Below, one piece after another: positions 1 to 7,707 of a stretch of 31,953 bases of DNA. Each line of letters opens with the position of its first letter. Within the stretch, counting starts at the first letter, position 1. Source of the DNA: JBAXTE01 sp964653595 (GTDB lineage: Bacteria; Bacteroidota; Bacteroidia; Bacteroidales; WCHB1-69); assembly GCA_964653595.1 (NCBI GenBank), contig CAZZHH010000037.1, positions 1-31,953 of the forward strand, given 5' to 3'. A model generated the notes under the pieces. The model was not told the DNA's origin. It worked only from the letters and a program-made list of their open reading frames with translations, and ran no database searches. The position numbers and the translations under genes are program-made.

Positions 1-73
1 CCTTCTGGAAGTAGCCCTTTTTATTTAAAATTTAGTCGGTCACTAGTGAAAAAAAATATCTAAACTAAAGATA

Positions 74-985
74 ATGAAAAAAATTAAAATTCTTTATTTA
101 ATTGCAATTACGCTTCTCTTATTCAGTTGTGCAGCACCACGCTCAGTAACTAATTCAGGTAAAGTAACGCCATATAAACAGTTTAAATTTGGCAGCAATT
201 TTTCTGGAAATATTTCTAGTTCTTTTGCAAGCAGCTTGTTAAATGGAGCAGTTTCTACGGCCGGAGATTTAATAAATAAGGATACCATCACTTTTGATGA
301 GTCCATTCCAACTTTGGAAAAATTAGCACTCTCCTACTCTCTTGACCCCATCGGTTCGGGTTACGATTTTTTTGTCCGCTATGGAGTTTATCACAAAGTA
401 GATTTGGGATATAAGTTCGCTTCTGGGGTTCATGTATTCGATGCAATGTATCAATTTTTAGGAACCACAGAAAAAAGTGAAAAGAGTAAAGAATCTCCAT
501 TATCCGCAAGCATTGGCATACAATTCTCTTCTCAATCTTATGATTTACCATTTGGATTGAGCAAAATTCAATCATTTTTAGGTTATGAGCTTAAGCGAAA
601 AGATTTATTTATCCCAATTATCTTTAGCTTTCCAATTGGTGAAAATGAAAAGTATGGTGCTTTTGGTTTCGGAGTGGCTTATAATCATGCTTTTATCAAT
701 TACGGATTTGATCCCGACAATATTTATTATAAAACGATAAATAGCTCAAATCTTATCCCCGTTGAATCTATTACAGGAAAAAATAACTATGGCTCCTATG
801 GATTATTTATCAATCTTAAAGTTGGATATGAGTTTGTGTACCTTGTGACTTCATTTTCTATGTATTATCAAAATTACGGCAGCTATAGAATTTTACAAGA
901 TAACACTACGAAGTTTTCTGGTTATACATTTATTCCAACAATAGGTCTACAGTTTAATACTGGAAAAATATGGAAAAAAAAATGA
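74..985 (+). CDS. Putative envelope lipoprotein, beta-rich
   Basis: The 303-residue product starts with a short lipoprotein signal peptide (MKKIKILYLIAITLLLFSC); the lipobox cysteine is followed by AAPRS. The rest is rich in alternating aromatic and polar residues (repeated G-Y/F patterns, for example around residues 90-110, 195-220 and 240-300) and finishes with a strand-like segment before IWKKK. This fits a small outer-membrane beta-barrel or a beta-rich surface lipoprotein, but I do not recognise a named family. It reads in the same direction as the thioredoxin-like gene 57 bp downstream and could share its transcript. Function unknown; only envelope location is supported. Confidence 0.75.
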   Translation: MKKIKILYLIAITLLLFSCAAPRSVTNSGKVTPYKQFKFGSNFSGNISSSFASSLLNGAVSTAGDLINKDTITFDESIPTLEKLALSYSLDPIGSGYDFFVRYGVYHKVDLGYKFASGVHVFDAMYQFLGTTEKSEKSKESPLSASIGIQFSSQSYDLPFGLSKIQSFLGYELKRKDLFIPIIFSFPIGENEKYGAFGFGVAYNHAFINYGFDPDNIYYKTINSSNLIPVESITGKNNYGSYGLFINLKVGYEFVYLVTSFSMYYQNYGSYRILQDNTTKFSGYTFIPTIGLQFNTGKIWKKK

Positions 986-1042
986 TAAAATTTTAAACAC
1001 AGCAATCATTTATTTTTTTTTAAAATTTGAAATTGATTTATT

Positions 1043-1834
1043 ATGCTAAAAAGATTTATTTGTTTTGTTCATTTGTTTTTTATCGTACAATTATCCATAG
1101 CGCAACCTGCTAATGAACCCGCAAGTGATATAGCCCCAAACTTTACTGTAATAGACCTGCATGGTACTGAACATACATTATATCAATATACAGATTCTGG
1201 AAAATATGTGTTGATTGATTTTTTTGCCTATTGGTGTGGTTCCTGTTTGTCAAAGGCTCCCATTATGGATGAGTTTTATGCCAAATATGGTTGCAACAAT
1301 TTTGAAGTTGTAGTTATAGGAATTGAAGCAGATGGGTCTAATGAACAATTAGAAATTTTTAATTCTAATGCAGGTCTTTCTTCACTCTCTTACCCATCGT
1401 GTAGTGGACTTGAAGGGAATGGGAACGAAGTAAAACTCAACTATGGAATTTCTGTGTTTCCAACATTGATGTTAATAGGCCCTGATAGAAAATTGATTTC
1501 AGCTAATATATACCCATCCAATACAGCAACAGAAATATATGCATCATTTCCCGAAAATTCAATTTTTGAACATCCTTGTGATGCAAACGCAATCGATGAA
1601 ATTTATACAGATAATATAAAAATTCACCCAAATCCTACTACCGGAAAACTTACGATAACTTCTCAAATAGCGCCAAAATCGATCACAGTTTATAATATAA
1701 TTGGCCAAAAAATGGGAACATGGAAAATTGGAAAAACCATTTCTGAAATCGATTTATCAGATCTCAAAAATGGTTTTTATTACATAAACTTTGGTGACAA
1801 TTTAACCACAACATTTAAAGTTGTAAAATACTAA
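1043..1834 (+). CDS. Secreted thioredoxin-like (TlpA/ResA-type) protein with T9SS sorting domain
   Basis: The 263-residue product has a signal peptide (about residues 1-20, ending SIAQ) and a redoxin/TlpA fold with the active-site motif WCGSC (Cys65 and Cys68) after a hydrophobic strand VLIDFF. A VFPTLMLIGPDRK segment matches the cis-Pro region of the fold. The last about 70 residues start at HPNPTTGKL and end FKVVKY, with the NIIGQ and LKNGFYYI motifs of T9SS type A sorting domains. The likely role is thiol-disulfide exchange or electron delivery at the cell surface or outside. Family members are usually periplasmic, so export through T9SS is the odd point. It converges with the PspC-domain gene 28 bp away. 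Confidence 0.9.
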   Translation: MLKRFICFVHLFFIVQLSIAQPANEPASDIAPNFTVIDLHGTEHTLYQYTDSGKYVLIDFFAYWCGSCLSKAPIMDEFYAKYGCNNFEVVVIGIEADGSNEQLEIFNSNAGLSSLSYPSCSGLEGNGNEVKLNYGISVFPTLMLIGPDRKLISANIYPSNTATEIYASFPENSIFEHPCDANAIDEIYTDNIKIHPNPTTGKLTITSQIAPKSITVYNIIGQKMGTWKIGKTISEIDLSDLKNGFYYINFGDNLTTTFKVVKY

Positions 1835-1862
1835 CCGACAAAAAACTTCAGATTTTTGCCTA

Positions 1863-3502
1863 TTACTTTATGGTATCTATACTCTCCTTTCCTACGGAAT
1901 CGAGAATAATAGGCACAAACAAACCATTATTATCAACACCTACTGGCTTATTTACAAAAGAATCGATAATATTAGACTGATGATTAAAAGAGTTAATTTT
2001 TAGTAGGTTCTGTTTAAGAAATAAAGTTTTGCCTTCTGGACAAAATAAGGTAACTTGTACCGATTGATTTCTCCATACATCTGTTTTTGACCAACTAAAA
2101 ATTGGATTCATCATCAAAGTGTCCCCTATTTGTGTGATAGAGTATTCAATAGAGTTAATTCTATTTCTAACTTCCAAATGTGATTTCCCTCGCGCACTTT
2201 TTCGTATAACCACTTTATATTGATCATTATCCGACACTTTAAAATCAATTTCTGGAATACCCATATAAAGTCTCTCATTTTTATCTGTAATCAGAGTAAG
2301 TAAATTGCCCTCTGATTCGTTGTCAAGAATAATATTTGCAGGAATTGAATCCGTTGCTAAATCAATAAACATGACTTTTGTTTGGGGTTGCTGAATGGCA
2401 ATTGAGGAATTTATTGAATTGCTTTTTGAGAAATCTCTTATTAAGTCGAATGAGACAATAGCTAGTAAGATTCCACCTAACAACCATAAGAAAAACACAG
2501 ATAAACCTAAGTATTTTACTTCATATTTCCACCCGAAAATCAATTTTATTCCGCTGTAAACAAGCATAATCATAGGTAAACCAATAAAAATCACTATCCC
2601 GATAATTGCCGATGTTTTACTACTTGAAGAAATTATTATCAAATCTAATAACTGGGGAATGGAAGAAGAGTGAAATCCCATAGAAGAAATTTCTATTGAG
2701 CTATTTAATGAAAAGAGTGAAATCATTAAAACAAACAAAACTGCAATCCCTAAAAAGGAAAAAAAGATACCAAATAAAATCCCCATCACTTTGCCAATAC
2801 CCATCAGAATATCGCCAAAAATGGATACAATGTTCTCAACCGTAGTTTTGGGTTGAACATTCTTTCGGAAGTTATTCACTGCATCCTTGGCATCGTTAGA
2901 CATCGACCCAAATCTGTTTTTTAACTCATCAAATTCCGTTTTAATTCTCTTTTCAATGTTATCTACATTTATAGGCTCGCCCGACATAGAGAGTTTTTCG
3001 GCTGTAGTTTTAGCTTCTGGTATTGCCACCCATAATATTAAGTAGATCCAAAAGCTAGAGCCAGCAATAAAAAACGAAATTGCAAAAGCAATTCTAACAA
3101 TCACTGGATCAAGATTAAAAAAAGCAGCAATTCCACTACATACTCCTCCAATTACTTTATGATCCGAATCTCGATAAAATCTTTTTTGTCCCTTAAATTG
3201 AGATTGAAAAGTGCTTTGTGTATCTTCTTTCTGGCTTGTATCATCATCCATCTCTATTGGCTGACCTAATTGAGCAATAATTTCGTTTACATCTGTTAAT
3301 GTAATAGCCTGTTTTGAAGTATTTGTTCTTTCAGCCATCAACTCTGCAACTCTAGATTCAATGTCTTCTACAATCTCATTCCACCTTCTTTGTTAGAAAA
3401 ATGGTGTTTTAAAGATCTTAAATATTGTTGAAGCAAATCATATGCATCTTCATCCATATAAAAAACTTGTCCAGATATATTTACCGTAAATGTCTTTTTC
3501 AT
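1863..3502 (-). pseudogene. PspC-domain membrane protein gene with a -1 frameshift near its 5' end
   Basis: The intact part (start around 3338, about 490 residues) has the PspC domain (FYRDSDHKVIGGVCSGIAAF, then a transmembrane helix ending LILWVAIPEA), more transmembrane segments, and a C-terminal extracytoplasmic domain of short beta strands. Upstream, an ATG at 3502, one base after the padR stop, opens a second frame reading MKKTFTVNISGQVFYMDEDA to NKEGG and then stops at 3368-3370. These 44 residues are the normal N-terminus of this family. The second frame continues as NEIVEDIESRVAELMAERT, the rest of the same segment. Joining them needs one extra base around 3379-3380 (GGTGGAATGAG, expected GGTGGAAATGAG). 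The restored protein would have about 546 residues. It is either a recent loss-of-function mutation or a sequencing error. Internal initiation at the TTG/ATG near 3338-3341 could still give a product lacking about 55 residues. Confidence 0.85.
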
Positions 3503-3503
3503 G

Positions 3504-3845
3504 TTATTTATTATTTGAATTTATATTTCTGATATTATCAACCGTAACTACTAATTCATCCCATATTTGAGCTAACTCGGATAAATAGATTCTACCCTCT
3601 TCACTAATTTTATAATACTTTCGAGGAGGACCAGTTTTCGACTCTTCCCATCGATATGTTAACAATCCATCATTTTTTAGTCGAGTTAATAATGGATACA
3701 AAGTACCTTCTACCACAATTAATTGAGCTTTTTTTAATCTTTGTATTATATTAGAAGCATACTCATCTTCATAAGATAAGATAGTTAGAATACAAAATTC
3801 CAACACCCCTTTTCTCATCTGTGAACTGTTCTTTTCTGCCTTCAT
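3504..3845 (-). CDS. PadR-family transcriptional regulator
   Basis: The 113-residue winged-helix protein is close to the usual PadR-s2 length. Diagnostic segments are GVLEFCILTILS, the wing region VVEGTLYPLLTRLKNDGLLTYRW and ESKTGPPRKYYKISEEGR. PadR regulators of this size usually repress their own operon and the membrane-protein gene next to them. Here the stop codon is one base from the ATG of the PspC-domain gene, so the two genes are co-transcribed and probably translationally coupled. An upstream promoter (3932-3962) overlaps an inverted repeat (3951-3973) that could be its operator. Partner and signal are not visible from sequence. Confidence 0.95.
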   Translation of the reverse strand: MKAEKNSSQMRKGVLEFCILTILSYEDEYASNIIQRLKKAQLIVVEGTLYPLLTRLKNDGLLTYRWEESKTGPPRKYYKISEEGRIYLSELAQIWDELVVTVDNIRNINSNNK

Positions 3846-3931
3846 TTATCTATTTTTTTAATAATTATAATTATATCAAAACTCATCCTCTCATATTACT
3901 TCAGAATTTTTAAGTGAAATCAATTTCTTTA

Positions 3932-3962
3932 CAAAAATAATACAAATTTCAGTACTATGCAA
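3932..3962 (-). promoter_or_regulatory. Promoter of padR-pspC operon
   Basis: On the minus strand there is TTG at 3960-3962, a 20-bp spacer, and TATTTTTG at 3932-3939. This matches the Bacteroidota primary-sigma consensus TTG-N19-21-TAnnTTTG. Transcription would begin near 3925, giving a leader of about 80 nt before the padR ATG. Confidence 0.65.
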
Positions 3963-3973
3963 TACAATGTACT
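3951..3973 (-). promoter_or_regulatory. Candidate PadR operator (inverted repeat)
   Basis: A 23-bp imperfect palindrome has perfect 5-bp outer arms AGTAC/GTACT; counting inner positions, 8 of 11 pairs match. It overlaps the -33 element of the padR promoter, so a bound dimer would block RNA polymerase. Binding by this PadR is inferred from position only. Confidence 0.5.
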
Positions 3974-4146
3974 AAAATTATTTTACTACTAGACAATAAA
4001 CACTAGCCAAAACATGAAAAGAAAATAGTTTAATAATTGAATATCAATTAGATTACAATTCTATAAAGAATGATGATAAATAGAATAAAGTCTTAAAAAG
4101 ATTAAGAATTATCAGCTTAAAACTAAAATAAAAGGGAAAGTAGAAC

Positions 4147-5082
4147 TTATTTATTCCAAAATTTGCCTTGCCAAATATCTAAATCTAGCATTTTTTTTTG
4201 AATTTTTAGAAGGACTTGGTCGTAGCGAAGAGCATCCCAGGGTTCAGAGACTAAAAAGCGCGGAGGAACTTCACCTGCAAATCTTTCAATAACAAAATTA
4301 GGGTTAAGATAAGCAATAAATTCAACGATAAATTCTATATAATCATCTAGAGAAAACAGCTGGTATTTCTCTTTATTTAAGGAATAATCACTTTCCATAG
4401 CTGTATCTTTGACTATTTGCAACTGATGAAATTTTATCGTATTTAGAGGTAATTTTGAAATAATTTTTGCGGAATCTAGCATCATCTCTTTAGTTTCTCC
4501 AGGCAAACCAAAAATAAAATGTGCACCGGTATGTAAACCGACTTCATGAGTTTTCCAAATCATCTCTTCCGCCATTTGGAATGTATGTCCCCTATTGATA
4601 TTGATCAGGGTTTGCTCATACACAGACTCCACTCCATATTCTATGATCACATATTTGGTCTTGGCTATTTGGGCAAAATACGCTAACTTTTCTTCATCTA
4701 TACAATCTGGACGTGTTCCTATAACAAGTCCACAAATCTGAGGATGGGAAATTGCGGGAGTATAAATCTCTTTTAATTTTTCTAACGGAGCGTGGGTATT
4801 TGAAAATGCCTGAAAATAGGCTAAGTACTTATTTGCCCTACGATAGCGGTTTGCGTGAAACTCAATTCCTTCATCTATTTGTTGATTTACCGACTTTGAT
4901 GGCAAGCAATAAGAAGGGTTGAATGCATCGTTGTTGCAATAGGTGCAACCTCCCACAGCCACTGTTCCATCGCGATTTGGGCAACTAAACCCAGCATCAA
5001 TAGTCACTTTTTGAACTCTGCCTCCAAAAAGATCTTTAAAATAGTCGCTATAGCTACGGTATCGAATTCGATTTTCTTCCAT
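4147..5082 (-). CDS. TIGR01212-family radical SAM protein (YhcC-like)
   Basis: The 311-residue protein has the TIGR01212 N-terminus RYRSYSDYFKDLFGGRVQKV followed by the [4Fe-4S] cysteines in the unusual CX11CX2C spacing (Cys34, Cys46, Cys49; GFSCPNRDGT and GGCTYCNN). Later family motifs are YFQAFSNTHAP, GTRPDCID, EYGVES and GAHFIFGLPGE. These proteins are Elp3-like radical SAM enzymes of unsettled reaction. The length is normal for the family. Its ATG overlaps the yitT stop (TAATG), making it the last gene of the lipA-lipB-yitT run. Its neighbours do not define its substrate. Confidence 0.93.
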   Translation of the reverse strand: MEENRIRYRSYSDYFKDLFGGRVQKVTIDAGFSCPNRDGTVAVGGCTYCNNDAFNPSYCLPSKSVNQQIDEGIEFHANRYRRANKYLAYFQAFSNTHAPLEKLKEIYTPAISHPQICGLVIGTRPDCIDEEKLAYFAQIAKTKYVIIEYGVESVYEQTLININRGHTFQMAEEMIWKTHEVGLHTGAHFIFGLPGETKEMMLDSAKIISKLPLNTIKFHQLQIVKDTAMESDYSLNKEKYQLFSLDDYIEFIVEFIAYLNPNFVIERFAGEVPPRFLVSEPWDALRYDQVLLKIQKKMLDLDIWQGKFWNK

Positions 5083-5948
5083 TAAATCTTAATTCTATCG
5101 AAATTTCGGCCAAACACTCCGCTTACTTTAGCAATAGATATAAATGCACTGTCATCGCACTCCTTGATGATTCTCATAATGTCGTTTTTGTCATTTTTTT
5201 GAGCGATTACCATCAACACATCTTGATCTTGTTTGGTATACCATCCTTTCCCTTTTAGAAGAGTAACTCCACGATGAATTTCTGTACCTATTCGGTCGGC
5301 AATTTCTGAATTATTTTTCGAAAAAATCATCATCTGATAGGATTGCTTACTTCCTTCTATTACGGTATCTAATGTATATCCGAAAACTCCCATTACCACA
5401 TATCCGAAAACGATTTTTTCAACAGATCCAAAAACAAGATAAGAACTTGCAATAATAATGATATCAAGGTAGATAATTACCCTGCCAGGACTAATATTGT
5501 AATAATTAGTAACAATCAACGCAACAATATCGGTACCCCCTGAATTACCTCCATTAGAAAAAGCAATACCAACACCTAAACCAGACATCATGGCCCCAAT
5601 AAGAGCACACATAAATGGATCTTCCACTAATGGCTTATCTATAAAAAGTGGAAATATCAAAAAGAAGGTAGAGCTTAGAAGTATTCCTATAATAGTATTT
5701 ATCCCAAACTTTGCACCCAGCAATTTTAATGCTACTAAGAAAAAAACTGCATTTATTACCAAACTAACGATACCCACGGGCAATCCGGTAGCGAAAAAAA
5801 TTAGAGAAGAAATTCCACTCACCCCACCACCTATAATTCCTGAGGGAATAAGAAAAGCAGACCATCCAAAAGCAAAAATGAACAATCCAAGCGAAATCAT
5901 AAAATAAGATTTAATAACTTGGAAATATTTAATTTTTATTTGTGTCAT
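5082..5948 (-). CDS. YitT-family membrane protein (DUF161 + DUF2179)
   Basis: The 288-residue protein has five to six hydrophobic helices over residues 15-195. The glycine-rich family motifs are IPSGIIGGGVSGIS near residues 35-50 and GIAFSNGGNSGGTDIVALI near residues 125-145. A soluble C-terminal DUF2179 domain (about 205-288) contains the GVTLLKGKGWYT motif. It sits in the inner membrane; the transported substrate is unknown for the family. It lies 4 bp after lipB and overlaps the next gene by one base, so it belongs to the lip operon. Confidence 0.93.
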   Translation of the reverse strand: MTQIKIKYFQVIKSYFMISLGLFIFAFGWSAFLIPSGIIGGGVSGISSLIFFATGLPVGIVSLVINAVFFLVALKLLGAKFGINTIIGILLSSTFFLIFPLFIDKPLVEDPFMCALIGAMMSGLGVGIAFSNGGNSGGTDIVALIVTNYYNISPGRVIIYLDIIIIASSYLVFGSVEKIVFGYVVMGVFGYTLDTVIEGSKQSYQMMIFSKNNSEIADRIGTEIHRGVTLLKGKGWYTKQDQDVLMVIAQKNDKNDIMRIIKECDDSAFISIAKVSGVFGRNFDRIKI

Positions 5949-5952
5949 AATA

Positions 5953-6642
5953 CTATTCGTTTAAATTTAAATTCCGATACAGATTTTTCTTTAATAATAT
6001 TTTAATATCTTGAATATCAACATCTTTGCCTAACTCTTTTTTCATAGAAGTTACGCCTTTATCGAGAAAGCCACAAGGATTGATATATTTAAAATAGTCG
6101 AGATTGGTATTTATGTTAAATGCAAATCCATGCATGGTGACATATCTGCTTGCTTTAACACCGATGGCACAAATTTTTCGAGTCCTTCCAGGGATGTTTA
6201 CATCTAGCCAAACCCCTGTAGCACCTTCAAGTCGAGTAGAGCTGATATTGTAATAATCTAAGGTATCCATTACACTCTGTTCTAACTTAAATATATACTC
6301 ACGAATGGATAATTTAGCCAATTCTAAATCGATAATAGGATACCCGACTATTTGACCAGGACCATGATAAGTTATATCTCCTCCACGATCGATATGGTAA
6401 TAAGTGGCATTTATTTTTTTGAGCATCTCATCGCTTATAAGTAAATTAGAATTCACCCCATTTTTACCTAAAGTATATACATGAGGATGTTCACAAAAGA
6501 TAATAGCTTGAGTCAATACATCCGATTTTCCAAGTTTGTAATCCATTACTCCATTAAAAATTGCTTGTTGTTTATCCCAAGCTTCTTTATAATCGATGGT
6601 CTGCAAATCGTAAAAAACTACTTTATTCATTTCAATATCCAT
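5953..6642 (-). CDS. lipB: Lipoyl(octanoyl) transferase LipB
   Basis: It transfers octanoyl groups from acyl-carrier protein to lipoyl domains of 2-oxoacid dehydrogenases and the glycine cleavage H protein, in the cytosol. The 229-residue sequence carries the LipB signature RGGDITYHGPGQIVGYPI (about residues 86-103). Its catalytic pair is Lys156 in KICAIGVK and Cys190 in INPCGF. The length is normal. The start chosen (MDIEMNK) overlaps the lipA stop as TAATG; the second Met at residue 5 is also possible. Directly downstream of lipA, it completes the two-step endogenous lipoate pathway. Confidence 0.97.
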   Translation of the reverse strand: MDIEMNKVVFYDLQTIDYKEAWDKQQAIFNGVMDYKLGKSDVLTQAIIFCEHPHVYTLGKNGVNSNLLISDEMLKKINATYYHIDRGGDITYHGPGQIVGYPIIDLELAKLSIREYIFKLEQSVMDTLDYYNISSTRLEGATGVWLDVNIPGRTRKICAIGVKASRYVTMHGFAFNINTNLDYFKYINPCGFLDKGVTSMKKELGKDVDIQDIKILLKKNLYRNLNLNE

Positions 6643-7496
6643 TATTTTTTGTTGTTGTAAGCATTTTCGGCCATGTACGATGACCTTACTAAAGGACCTG
6701 ATTCCGCAATTTTATATCCCATTTCTATCGCTTTTGTTTTATACATTTCGAAAACGGTAGGATGAACAAATTCAGATACTTCCATATTGTGAGGAGTAGG
6801 TTGCAAATACTGTCCGATGGTAATCATCCTACATCCAGCATTATATAAATCTTGTAATGTCTCAACAACCTCCTCCTGAGTTTCACCTAATCCAACCATA
6901 ATCCCAGATTTAGTGTCGATGCCAGATTTTGCAAACATCCGTATTACTTCGATGCTAACATCATATTTTGCTCTGCTACGTACAGATGGAGTGAGTCGGC
7001 GAACAGTTTCAATATTATGAGAAAGAATCTCTGGATTTGATTTCACTACAACATTCACTAAATCAGGAATAGCATCAAAATCGGGAAGTAGTACCTCGAT
7101 GATGGTATTTGGATTTTCTTTACGAATTGCGTTAATTACATCTGCCCAGTGGTGTGCCCCTTTATCCGATAAATCATCTCTATCTACAGAGGTAACTACA
7201 ACATGTTTCAGTTTCATCAATTTCACCGAACGGGCTACTTTTATAGGTTCATCCAGATCAACAGGAAGTGGTTTGCCAGTAGTTGTTGCACAAAACTTAC
7301 AAGAACGGGTACATATGTCTCCTAAAATCATCAACGTAGCTGCACCCCTACTCCAACATTCGCCCATGTTAGGACATTTGCCACTCAAACAGATGGTATG
7401 CAACTGATTCTCTTCTACAATTTTTTTTAACTCTGTATATTTTTCGCCCCCTGGAATCTTAATTTTTAACCAAGATGGCTTTCTGCCAATTTTCAT
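6642..7496 (-). CDS. lipA: Lipoyl synthase LipA
   Basis: This radical SAM enzyme inserts two sulfurs into protein-bound octanoyl groups, following LipB. Both [4Fe-4S] sites are visible. The auxiliary cluster uses CX4CX5C (Cys36, Cys41, Cys47; ICLSGKCPNMGECW). The SAM cluster uses CX3CX2C (Cys62, Cys66, Cys69; DICTRSCKFCA). The C-terminal RSSY motif that ligates the auxiliary cluster is present near residue 272. The length (284) is normal. It is the first gene of the lipA-lipB-yitT-radical SAM run; a possible -7 element TAAATTTG lies at 7513-7520 but has no clear TTG partner. Confidence 0.98.
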   Translation of the reverse strand: MKIGRKPSWLKIKIPGGEKYTELKKIVEENQLHTICLSGKCPNMGECWSRGAATLMILGDICTRSCKFCATTTGKPLPVDLDEPIKVARSVKLMKLKHVVVTSVDRDDLSDKGAHHWADVINAIRKENPNTIIEVLLPDFDAIPDLVNVVVKSNPEILSHNIETVRRLTPSVRSRAKYDVSIEVIRMFAKSGIDTKSGIMVGLGETQEEVVETLQDLYNAGCRMITIGQYLQPTPHNMEVSEFVHPTVFEMYKTKAIEMGYKIAESGPLVRSSYMAENAYNNKK

Positions 7497-7512
7497 ATCA
7501 CTAATTTTTGTG

Positions 7513-7520
7513 CAAATTTA
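7513..7520 (-). promoter_or_regulatory. Candidate -7 element for lipA operon
   Basis: TAAATTTG on the minus strand matches TAnnTTTG and lies 16 bp before the lipA ATG. No TTG is found at the expected -33 spacing, and the leader would be very short, so support is weak. Confidence 0.3.
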
Positions 7521-7707
7521 CAGAAACTTCATTTGTAAACATCATATAGACCTATCTTTTATCCGTAAAAATGAATTATGTTTATGAAAACCATAGTTTT
7601 AAAAAAGCCTTTTGTGCAATGATAAAAAAATATTTATGCATATAAAATGGCTAAAAAAATAAAAATCTAATAATAATTTAAAATCAATTCCAAAACAAAA
7701 CGTCGAT

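Larger units (their letters stand above)
3846..4146. other. Intergenic region between the radical SAM gene and padR
   Basis: About 300 very AT-rich bases between the end of the TIGR01212 gene and the start of padR. Apart from the padR promoter and the candidate operator at 3932-3973 I see no gene, tRNA or strong hairpin. The part from about 3975 to 4146 shows nothing recognisable. Confidence 0.6.

Noticed and set aside
1835..1862. Bidirectional terminator between the thioredoxin-like and PspC genes
   Set aside because: The possible stem (CAAAAA with TTTTTG) is almost only A-T pairs and too weak to call.
3368..3400. Programmed -1 frameshift in the PspC gene
   Set aside because: There is no X-XXY-YYZ slippery heptamer and no obvious downstream pseudoknot; a simple missing A explains the data.
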